Assembly (NCBI RefSeq): GCF_001625015.1
Contig: NZ_LVWJ02000014.1
Coordinates: 1,054,001 to 1,118,000, forward strand
Direction: 5' to 3'
DNA from: Lewinella sp. 4G2
Lineage (GTDB): Bacteria; Bacteroidota; Bacteroidia; Chitinophagales; Saprospiraceae
Length of the DNA: 64,000 nt
A program made the translations under genes and the position numbers. This document shows positions 44,301 to 50,971 of this stretch, in pieces; positions within the stretch are counted from its first letter, which is position 1; every line of letters starts with the position of its first letter. The notes beneath the pieces were generated by a model. That model ran no database searches. It saw nothing but the letters and a program-made list of their open reading frames with translations, and had not been told where the DNA came from.

Positions 44301-45528
44301 GGATCTCCGTGGCTACGTGGTCACCACCATCGGGGAAAATGTCCGCATTCAGGTCCAGTTCTAACCGTAGTCCGTCTCCGTTCCCGAAGTCGTAGGCCTG
44401 GACGCGTACCTGGTGGGCGGCGTCCGCGTGGCCCGGGTGGATCCATTCCGTCCGGGCACTGATGTCTTCGGTAAAGTCCCCAAACTTGACGTGGATGTAA
44501 TTCAGGATTACTCCCACCGAACGCAGCAAATCGGGGGTGACGAGACCGGGGCGGGCCTCCGCCAGGAAGGCGTTCGTCTGCGTCCGGACGGTCTCCAATA
44601 AGGAGAGAAAATTCCGCCCCGGTGTTACTTCCACGGTTAGGGGAAGCACTTCAATGAAGCAGCCGGGTGTATCCTGGCTCTTTCGGTTCGTCCGGTTATG
44701 GGCGGGTGTCCCGATGGTGAGGGTTTGCTCCTCGACCACCCGGCTCAGGTAGGCGAAAACCAGGGTAGCCAGTACGTTAAACAGGGTCAGGTCCCGTGTC
44801 CAGTGTTTGATGTTTGCTTGAGTGAGGAGGGCTTCCAGCTTTTGCTGGCGTTCCGCACCGAGTAACACAGTCGTGCGATTTGAGGCCGTTACTGTTTGTT
44901 GGGGCCTACGTCCGTACAGCGTTGGTTTACCAGGGTTAGGCTGCTCCGCCCAGTAACTGGATGGTTCTTGCTGAGCGCGTGTCCGTTCCCGTTCCAGGTA
45001 GCCTCCGTAGGAGGGGGGGCTGGTCTTATTTACTTGCCCACCTAACCCGGCACCTGCGGCAGCGCCCAGATAGAATTCGCGCAGCAGCCGGTACTGCACC
45101 GAAATACCCCAGGCGTCCGTAATGAGATGGTGCTGGTTCAGGAAGAAAATATGTTCCTCCTCACTCACCTTAATTACGGCAGCATCGTAAGCGTAGCGGT
45201 CCAGGGGGAAAACGGTTTGAGTACGGGCCCGGAGGTAGTCCTCAAGGTTCCCATCGATATCCTCAGCGCGCAAGATGGCTAACTGCCGGGGCGCAGTAGG
45301 TAAAACGCGTTGCTGAGGTCGTCCGTCTACGGTAGTGAAAACGGTACGCATGGCGTCACTAGCCGCGCAGAGTTGATTGAAGGCTCCGTTGAACCGCGCG
45401 ACATCGAGCGGCCCACGCAGGTGAAAAGCGAAGGCCATATTGTACAGCGGTTGGCCCCAGGCCAATTGTTGGCCGGCCCAGAGGACTTGCTGCCCCTTCG
45501 TTAGCTCCTGGTACCCTGCTCCCTTCAT
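41398..45528 (-). CDS. NRPS: C-A-PCP, with a PP-loop ATPase domain inserted in the A domain
   Basis: 1376 residues. Condensation domain at 1-430 with NQHHLITDAWG (His133-134). Adenylation core at 455-880: YVMFTSGSTGTPKG at 591-604, NEYGPTEAT, LYRTGD, GRADRQVKWRGFRIE. Its specificity residues read D-L-T-K-I-G-E-V-G, one change from the textbook Asn code. An AANH/PP-loop domain (about 882-1215) is inserted after motif A8. The A domain then ends (NGKVDRKAL at 1265-1273), followed by a PCP with LGGHS (Ser1325). It overlaps the carrier-protein gene by three bases (ATGA). It should condense the pyrrolyl starter with Asn and modify it. Confidence 0.95.
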   Translation of the reverse strand: MKGAGYQELTKGQQVLWAGQQLAWGQPLYNMAFAFHLRGPLDVARFNGAFNQLCAASDAMRTVFTTVDGRPQQRVLPTAPRQLAILRAEDIDGNLEDYLRARTQTVFPLDRYAYDAAVIKVSEEEHIFFLNQHHLITDAWGISVQYRLLREFYLGAAAGAGLGGQVNKTSPPSYGGYLERERTRAQQEPSSYWAEQPNPGKPTLYGRRPQQTVTASNRTTVLLGAERQQKLEALLTQANIKHWTRDLTLFNVLATLVFAYLSRVVEEQTLTIGTPAHNRTNRKSQDTPGCFIEVLPLTVEVTPGRNFLSLLETVRTQTNAFLAEARPGLVTPDLLRSVGVILNYIHVKFGDFTEDISARTEWIHPGHADAAHQVRVQAYDFGNGDGLRLELDLNADIFPDGGDHVATEILALLDAFLEDPSRTIAAVPLADGSAMEAGPIRTEAPGLVPDLFSSRALSHPETLALDFAGGELSYGDLERQSEQLAHFLRGRVNGGNVAVHLPRGPELFVALFGCWKAGLAYLPVPASTPAQRGTTLLEQGEARFVLTVASLTEVTAGVGVPTLQLDTDWGLVSATRPTTDLPAVKATDPAYVMFTSGSTGTPKGVVISHGALANYVAYARETYVTVPAPAFPLFTMIGFDLTVTSLFTPLTCGGHVLIYEEPPAGQPDLALFRVLDDNRSDVIKLTPSHLALLSGRQYPEALVSTLIVGGENFRWGLAVETAQTFPAGVKIYNEYGPTEATVGCIVHQFDIGAPPQPSVPIGRAIPGTFAVILDEYGHPSPPGVSGELYLGGSGLAKAYYGDAERTAERFVHYAGVPGERLYRTGDVARRHRNGDLVFLGRADRQVKWRGFRIELNEVEAALATHPAVSNVAVEMVDARQTGMRKEAHYCTKCGLPANYPSAVFDEAGVCQLCLGFEDYQKQVQHYFRTKEDLRQLFTPQPSAGAAEYDCIMLLSGGKDSTYALGQLVQMGLKVLAFTLDNGYISQQALANVRRVAAALGVDCHVGSTPAMNAIFTDSLHRHCNVCNGCFKTIYTLSTQLALEKNIPYIVTGLSRGQFFETRLTEELFLNGNSGKDIDAAILEARKVYHQADDAVKQLLDTSMFDDAAVFDRVQFIDFYRYTDVTLDEMLRDLDERLPWDRPTDTGRSTNCLINQLGIYVHKKEKGYNNYAFPYSWDVRVGHKQRNAALEEINEEVDEREVKRMMREIGYSNAQENLENRHLVAYYTAEDGVSADELRRYLAERLPDYSLPSHFVAIPSMPLTPNGKVDRKALLAAEEIRGEVAVATYVAPEGEFEEMLAEIWGDVLNLEQISATEKFLDLGGHSLTAIRLAARIQDTFELEVPIPVVFSHPTIKEQAIYLESTIEALLAEMEVDE
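41883..42885 (-). other. PP-loop (AANH) domain inserted between A8 and A10 of the adenylation domain
   Basis: Residues about 882-1215 of the NRPS. A zinc knuckle CTKC (Cys890, Cys893) with CQLC (Cys910, Cys913) precedes SGGKDS (955-960), the pyrophosphatase loop. CNVCNGC (Cys1023, 1026, 1029) and TGLSRGQFFETRL follow. This layout fits the PseA/WbpG (N-acetyl-sugar amidotransferase) and thiolation branches of the AANH superfamily, which adenylate a carbonyl oxygen and replace it with N or S. The flanks are continuous A-domain sequence, so this is a true insertion within one polypeptide, not a fusion at an end. Confidence 0.9.
45050..45067 (-). repeat. 18-bp dispersed repeat, one mismatch, inside the NRPS C domain
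   Basis: GCACCTGCGGCAGCGCCC on the plus strand. It is read in the gene as G-A-A-A-G-A at residues 155-160, in the loop after the HHxxxD helix of the condensation domain. Confidence 0.85.
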
Positions 45529-45773
45529 CGTGCCGCGCTGCGCTGATTCTCGACGTAGCGGCTGATGGCGGCTACGGAAATAAAGTTATCGATGATCATA
45601 TCACCGGGAGGTACCTTGAAACCGTAGGTTTTCTCAATAAAGTTGATGACGCGGAAGATGCCCATGGAACTGACGAGGCCACTCCCCAGAAGGTCGTCCT
45701 CAACGTCAAGGTCGTAACCGGGTTCTTCGCCCAGTACTTCGGTGATCAGGTATTGTAAAATGTCTTCTTGCAT
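45525..45773 (-). CDS. stand-alone peptidyl carrier protein of the pyrrole cassette
   Basis: The start chosen is ATG 45773 (MQEDILQYLI); upstream codons lie inside the adenylation gene. 82 residues. Carrier-protein helix pattern with LLGSGLVSSMGIF. The second Ser of the pair (Ser36) occupies the phosphopantetheine position, but the usual preceding Asp is replaced by Ser. It starts one base after the adenylation gene stop and its own stop overlaps the NRPS ATG. By analogy with PltL/RedO it would hold prolyl and then pyrrolyl-2-carboxyl thioester. Confidence 0.88.
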   Translation of the reverse strand: MQEDILQYLITEVLGEEPGYDLDVEDDLLGSGLVSSMGIFRVINFIEKTYGFKVPPGDMIIDNFISVAAISRYVENQRSAAR

Positions 45774-45774
45774 A

Positions 45775-47343
45775 TCAGGAAGGCTGTAATGGGGAATAGC
45801 TGCTCTCAAGTTGCCGGCGATCGATCTTGCCCCCCGGGGTGCGGGGGAGCGCCCCATAGGGTAGGATCTCCTGGGGCACGGCAAAGGCCGGTAGCCGGGC
45901 AGAAAAGTAGGATAAGAGTTTGGGGGCGGGTTTTCGGTCCGATACGTGCACGGCTAAAATCAGCCTTTTCGTACCGCTAGTATCGGCCACCGCGAAGGTG
46001 GCGGATTCGACGACGGCGGGGTGGTTATTGGCTACCATTTCCACCTCGTCGAGTTCCACCCGGTAGCCCCGGATCTTCACTTGCCGGTCCCGCCGGCCCA
46101 GTAAGTGTAAGGTGCCGTCAGTATCGCGGCGGGCCAGGTCGCCCGTCCGGTAGTAGGTCTCAAAAAAGCCGGGGTAACGTTCAACTTTGAGGAAGGCACG
46201 CGCCGTCAGATCCGGCCGCTTCCAGTAGCCCGCCATGGTGGTTGCGGAGCGGACCAGAAGCTCGCCAGTTTCGCCCGGAGGAACTTCTTTGCCAGTTTCG
46301 TTTGTCAGGATCACGTGCGTGTTGGCCCAGGCCTTCCCAATGGGTACGGCACCGGTAAAACTTAACTCTCCGGTGATATCGTAGGTCGTGCAGACGTTCG
46401 TTTCGGCCGGGCCGTAATGGTTACTGAAGGTAGCGCGGGGCAGGAGGCCGATCAGTTGGCGCAAGTACTCCGGCGCCAGGGCTTCGCCGGCCCAAACCAC
46501 GAGGCGGAGGGCGGTCAGGTCCAGGTCCGCCAGTGTGTTCGTCAGGAGCATTTGCTGAAGTGCGAGGGGTACGGAGTACCAGACGGAGACCTTTTCTGCA
46601 GCCATCATGGCAGCCATCGAGGCGGGTAGGCGCACGTGGGCGTCGGTGGCAAGGGCAATCGTCGCACCCGTTAGCGGCCCGCAGAAGTAAGCGAGCGTAC
46701 ACATGTCGAAGTGCAGCGCGCAGTGGTTACCGAGCACGTCGTTCTCCGTGATCTTGTAGTTATCCCGAATCAATTTCGCGTAGGCCAAACCACTCCGGTG
46801 CGTGTGCATGATGCCCTTAGGCGTGCCGGTAGAGCCAGAAGTAGTAAGAATATACGCCAGGTCGTCCGCCAGTATATTCGGAGTCTGAGGCGCTGACGCA
46901 GGTGCGAGGTTCAGGTCGTCCGGGCCGAGCGTAGGCACGGGGAGGTCCCCAGCAAACCCCAGGACCAACCGCAACGGGGAGGGCTCCGTAAACAGCTCCG
47001 GAAGGCGGCGGCGTTGTTGCCGATTGGTGATCAGCACGGCCACGTCGCACTCATTGAGCAAGGTGATCGTGCGGGCCGCCGGTGAAAAGGGATCAAGGGG
47101 TAAGTAGACCGCGCCGACGAGCAGTACGCCGTAAACGGCCGCTACGCTTTCCAGGCAGCGGGGCAGGTAGATCCCCACCCGGTCACCTTTCTTGACGCCC
47201 TTGGCTAAAAGCGTATTCGCCAGTCGATTGGCCGCCACCAGTAACTCCGCAAAAGTCTGGAATTGGCCACCACACTGTACCGCCACTTTACTGGGCAAGC
47301 GCCGGGCGGTCTCAACGAGGGATTGGTGGAGCAGGAAGGGCAT
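45775..47343 (-). CDS. stand-alone adenylation enzyme, probable L-prolyl-AMP ligase (PltF/RedM-like)
   Basis: 522 residues, a complete A domain without C or PCP. Core motifs: YILTTSGSTGTPKG, NHYGPAETN, YYRTGDLARR, GRRDRQVKIRGYRVE and PGGKIDRRQL. The specificity residues I read are D-M-L-Y-V-A-H-V-C, close to the D-L-L-Y-L-A-L-V-C type of pyrrole-forming prolyl ligases. Its start directly abuts the dehydrogenase stop, and the carrier protein follows. The trio of ligase, carrier and flavin dehydrogenase is the established route from proline to pyrrole-2-carboxyl thioester. Confidence 0.88.
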   Translation of the reverse strand: MPFLLHQSLVETARRLPSKVAVQCGGQFQTFAELLVAANRLANTLLAKGVKKGDRVGIYLPRCLESVAAVYGVLLVGAVYLPLDPFSPAARTITLLNECDVAVLITNRQQRRRLPELFTEPSPLRLVLGFAGDLPVPTLGPDDLNLAPASAPQTPNILADDLAYILTTSGSTGTPKGIMHTHRSGLAYAKLIRDNYKITENDVLGNHCALHFDMCTLAYFCGPLTGATIALATDAHVRLPASMAAMMAAEKVSVWYSVPLALQQMLLTNTLADLDLTALRLVVWAGEALAPEYLRQLIGLLPRATFSNHYGPAETNVCTTYDITGELSFTGAVPIGKAWANTHVILTNETGKEVPPGETGELLVRSATTMAGYWKRPDLTARAFLKVERYPGFFETYYRTGDLARRDTDGTLHLLGRRDRQVKIRGYRVELDEVEMVANNHPAVVESATFAVADTSGTKRLILAVHVSDRKPAPKLLSYFSARLPAFAVPQEILPYGALPRTPGGKIDRRQLESSYSPLQPS

Positions 47344-48495
47344 CTAAAGTCCGGTCAGTTGTGCAATAATGTTCCGCTGGATGTCCGAAGTACCCGCGTA
47401 GATGATGCCGCCAATGGCGTCCCGAAGATCCCGTTCCACTTCTGTTTCCGCCAGATAACCGTTACCACCACGAATGCGGATGGCGTCGAGGCTCGAAGCG
47501 ACGAAGCTTTCACTGAGGTAAAGCTTGAGCATGGAGGATTCTAGGAGAGCGGGTTCATCCGCCTGTTTTTTGTCGGCCAGGTTGTACAAGAGTAGGCGGG
47601 CGGTCTCGAGCCGTAGTTTCATGTCCGCAATCCGGTTGGATACGGACTGGAATTGCCCGATCGGCTGGCCGAATTGCTTCCGCTGCCGGGCGTAGGCAAC
47701 GCTCTCCTCCAGCTGCCGGGCCATGGCACCGAGGTTAGAGGCCAGGATGCCGCAACGGTCGTACTCCAGGGAGTGATTGCCGATGCTGAAGCCGGCCCCC
47801 TCTGCCCCCAGACGGTTGGCGGTGGGGACGAAACAGTCCGTCAACTCAATCGAACCGAAGGGAACGCTGCGCAGGCCCATCTTGTGTTCATTGGGCCCCG
47901 CCTTGAAGCCAGGAAAGGTTTTTTCAACTAGGAAGGCCGTGATGCCCCATTTCCCCATTTTGGGGCGGGCGTTGGCGAAGATGAGCACCACATCCGCTTC
48001 GGGGCCGAGTGTGATGTAGCGTTTGGTACCGTTCAGTATGTATCCGCCCTCCGTAGGGGTGGCCGTCATCTGCATGGAATAAACGTCCGAGCCCGCTTCC
48101 GCTTCCGTAAGAGCGTGGGCACCGATCCATTCCCCGCTGCACATGGGGGGGAGGAAGCGTTCCTTCTGGGCTTCCGTCCCGAAGGTGTTAATGGGGAGCA
48201 TGACCGTCCACAACTGGGCATTGAGGCCGAGGGCAAGTCCGTTATCCCGGGAGCCGTACCCGAATCCTTCCATAGCCCGGACGGCGCGGGGGATGTCCAC
48301 ACCTTCAACCTCGCCACCGTAGCGGGCGGGGGTAGACAAGCCGAGGAGGCCAAAATCGGCGCAGGCGCTCCATACTTCCCGAGAGAAACTGGATTCGGCG
48401 TCGCGTTGGCGGGCTCCAGTGCTGAGTTGCTCCAAGGCGAAGGCGGCCACTTTATTGCGGTAGCCCTCCGTAGAAGTGTGCGTGGAGGTAGACAT
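47344..48495 (-). CDS. acyl-CoA-dehydrogenase-like flavoprotein, probable prolyl-S-PCP dehydrogenase (PltE/RedW-like)
   Basis: 383 residues with the full ACAD fold: helical N-terminus, the HALTEAEAGSDVYSM FAD/substrate strand, RKQFGQPIGQFQSV and the C-terminal GGIIYAGTSDIQRNI. Straight-chain acyl-CoA dehydrogenases carry the base Glu in IYEGT; here Ala stands in that place. An acidic residue in SLEYDRCG could serve instead, as in isovaleryl-CoA dehydrogenase. First gene of the minus-strand arm and directly abuts the prolyl ligase gene. Expected to oxidise carrier-bound proline to pyrrole. Confidence 0.88.
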   Translation of the reverse strand: MSTSTHTSTEGYRNKVAAFALEQLSTGARQRDAESSFSREVWSACADFGLLGLSTPARYGGEVEGVDIPRAVRAMEGFGYGSRDNGLALGLNAQLWTVMLPINTFGTEAQKERFLPPMCSGEWIGAHALTEAEAGSDVYSMQMTATPTEGGYILNGTKRYITLGPEADVVLIFANARPKMGKWGITAFLVEKTFPGFKAGPNEHKMGLRSVPFGSIELTDCFVPTANRLGAEGAGFSIGNHSLEYDRCGILASNLGAMARQLEESVAYARQRKQFGQPIGQFQSVSNRIADMKLRLETARLLLYNLADKKQADEPALLESSMLKLYLSESFVASSLDAIRIRGGNGYLAETEVERDLRDAIGGIIYAGTSDIQRNIIAQLTGL

Positions 48496-49123
48496 AGAAG
48501 TAATAGTGGGCGCTTGTGCGTCCAGATTTGCTGGGGTCCGTTTCCATAAAGGCTCATCAAGGGTGCTTGGTACGTATACCTGAGCGTCCGTCCTCCTTTG
48601 CTTGGTTAGTAAAATACTAACTCCCGCATCAGCAACTTCGAGTAGTAAAATCTACAAGAAGCGCACGTTCGGTTAAGTCACTCGCCAAAAACGGCGTAGG
48701 AACTGTGACGGATTTTACCCTATCACCATTCATTGAAGATCGGAATGTGAAGTATTCGTGAGGCACTTCAGTCCGTATCATATTAAATAGTTAAGCGGGA
48801 CGCACTTACGTTGCGTTCCTTCGAGCATATTTTAATCAAGTGTATTCAAATATAGGGTTCCGATAGTGGATTAATGTTGTGTTTTCTTTTATTCAAACTC
48901 ATTATGCAAGCTATCATCCAAACTTTCCCAAATTCTGGTAAGGCTGGATTGTAGTTTTGTAAACCGTCCTTGAGTTTTGCTCGGTATCCATGAGCCGACG
49001 ACAATATAATAGATATGGTCGTGCGTGAAAGGGCCAAGCCCGCAAGATTAAAATGCATAGCCCGATTCGTCCGGAGAACATTCACTTAGGCGAGGCATCC
49101 GAGCTAACACAATACACCCGCTA
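48496..49123. other. divergent regulatory region of the NRPS cluster
   Basis: 628 bp between the two arms, AT-richer than the genes. It must hold both arm promoters. It contains the palindrome GTTAGTA-AAA-TACTAAC at 48605-48621 but no clear TAnnTTTG box. An open frame of 79 codons (48846-49085, minus) lacks any recognisable domain and is not called. Confidence 0.6.
48605..48621. promoter_or_regulatory. palindromic operator candidate GTTAGTA-AAA-TACTAAC
   Basis: A perfect 7-bp dyad with a 3-bp spacer, 110 bp upstream of the first minus-strand biosynthetic gene. Size and symmetry suit a dimeric repressor. The regulator is unknown; the TetR gene at 61251 is a candidate, although the palindrome next to that gene differs. 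Confidence 0.4.
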
Positions 49124-50917
49124 TTGACTTACATCCAACGGTTAAAATGCATACTGACGACCGGGGAGCGCCGCCGTTTAGGCTGGTTAACGGTTGGGGT
49201 ATTATTTATGGCCTTTTTCGAAGTAGTGGGCGTCGGCGCGATCCTTCCCTTCATGAAAATCGTGGCCACGCCGGAGAACACTGCCGGAAGCGTATGGGTG
49301 AAGGGTCTACAACACTTAACGGGTGCGTCCGACCACGGAGATCTCGTGGTCTGGTCCGCCATCCTCGTTTTTGGCTTATTGCTACTGGGCAACTTGTGCC
49401 GGGGCGTTGTGGGGTATTTACAACAGAAGATCGGGTGGTCCATCTCAGCGGCCCTGAGCAGCCGGTTACTGAAGGCTTACCTCTCCCGCGGGTATGATTT
49501 TTACCTGACCAAAAATTCCTCGGAACTCAAGGTGAGCTTACTCTCGGAGGTTAATAAGTTTACTACGGGGGTGCTGATTCCCCTACTTTCCCTCATTTCG
49601 AAGGGTACGCTGGTCGTAGTGATTGCGGCCTTGCTGTTTTACGTAGATCCACTCTTGTCGTTCGTTTCGGTCCTCGTTCTGGGCGGATTATTCTTACTCA
49701 TCTACTGGTGGCGGCGAAGGGCACTCAGCAAACTGGGGGAGAAGCGGGTGGAATCCAATGTTCGGCGGTACGGATCCCTCATCGAGTTGTTTAGTGGCAT
49801 CAAAACCTTCATGGTCTACGGTGTGGAAGGTTTCTTCTACCAGCGTTTCAGCCGGGCTGCCCACGACTTTTCGGAGGTACAACCCAGCATGTTCGTGATC
49901 TCCCAAACGCCGCGGCTAGGCATGGAGGTGCTACTCTTTGGTGGGCTATTAGGAATGACAACCTATTTATACTTCAGCCTGGGGGATATTTCGGAAGCCC
50001 TGCCCATCCTCTCGCTTTACGCGCTGGCCGGCGTAAAACTTCTCCCCTCCCTGCAGGCGGTCTACGTAGCTGCGACTTCGCTACGCCACCACGCCAATAC
50101 GGTTGATGCGCTGTACGCAGATTTCCACCACCCACAGAACGGATCGGCGATCGTGGTAACGGAGGAGCTCGCCCCGCAGCGCTTACAATCCTCAATTGCG
50201 TTGGAGGGGCTCAGTTTTTCTTACGAGAATAGCGATTCTCCGGCGCTGCGGGACATCAACCTGAAAATTGAAAAGGGAACGACGGTAGCCTTCGTCGGTT
50301 CCACTGGCTCCGGGAAGTCGACCATGGCGGATATCCTCGTCGGGCTGCTCCGGCCGTCCGCGGGTTTTCTCTTACTGGACGGCGTGGCCTTAACACCGGA
50401 GGACACCCCCGCCTGGCAAAAGGGGATCGCTTACGTCCCCCAGGATGTAGTCCTTTTCGATGATACCGTACTCCATAACATCGCCATTGGCGAGGCTACG
50501 GATTCCATTGATCGGGAACGGGCTTACGCCGCCGCCCGGGTAGCCAATATTCATACTTTCATCACGGATGAGCTCGCGCAAGGTTACGCTACGAAGGTTG
50601 GCGAGCGGGGTGCCCGCATAAGCGGCGGGCAGAAGCAAAGGATCGGCCTCGCTCGCGCGCTGTATCGCCGACCGGAGGTACTCGTCCTGGACGAAGCGAC
50701 CAGCGCCCTTGATAACGTGACCGAGCAAGCCGTGTTAACCTCCCTCGCCGGTAGTGACCGCCAACTGACAACGATCGTGATTGCCCACCGGCTGGCGACC
50801 ATCCGCCACGCGGACTGTATTTATTTGCTGGACCACGGAGAGTTGGTCGGGCAGGGAACCTACCAGGAATTAGTCGACACCAACGCTGACTTCCGGGAGA
50901 TGGCCCGCTTAAACTAA
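49124..50917 (+). CDS. ABC exporter (fused permease and ATPase)
   Basis: 597 residues starting at TTG 49124; the next in-frame Met lies inside the first membrane helix. Six membrane helices (about 18-315) are followed by an ATPase domain: Walker A GSTGSGKST, Q-loop YVPQDVVLFD, signature ISGGQKQRIG, Walker B VLVLDEATSALD and H-loop IVIAHRLATI. MsbA/peptide-exporter type half-transporter acting as a homodimer. First gene of the plus-strand NRPS arm, hence probable exporter of the product. Confidence 0.93.
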   Translation: MTYIQRLKCILTTGERRRLGWLTVGVLFMAFFEVVGVGAILPFMKIVATPENTAGSVWVKGLQHLTGASDHGDLVVWSAILVFGLLLLGNLCRGVVGYLQQKIGWSISAALSSRLLKAYLSRGYDFYLTKNSSELKVSLLSEVNKFTTGVLIPLLSLISKGTLVVVIAALLFYVDPLLSFVSVLVLGGLFLLIYWWRRRALSKLGEKRVESNVRRYGSLIELFSGIKTFMVYGVEGFFYQRFSRAAHDFSEVQPSMFVISQTPRLGMEVLLFGGLLGMTTYLYFSLGDISEALPILSLYALAGVKLLPSLQAVYVAATSLRHHANTVDALYADFHHPQNGSAIVVTEELAPQRLQSSIALEGLSFSYENSDSPALRDINLKIEKGTTVAFVGSTGSGKSTMADILVGLLRPSAGFLLLDGVALTPEDTPAWQKGIAYVPQDVVLFDDTVLHNIAIGEATDSIDRERAYAAARVANIHTFITDELAQGYATKVGERGARISGGQKQRIGLARALYRRPEVLVLDEATSALDNVTEQAVLTSLAGSDRQLTTIVIAHRLATIRHADCIYLLDHGELVGQGTYQELVDTNADFREMARLN

Positions 50918-50971
50918 CTGCCGGCTACGCAATTCCACCCTCCCACCCCGCAGAGAACTTTACACTACACA

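Noticed and set aside
48846..49085. 79-codon open frame on the minus strand in the divergent NRPS promoter region
   Set aside because: No domain, no signal, no codon bias; the region is more easily read as regulatory.
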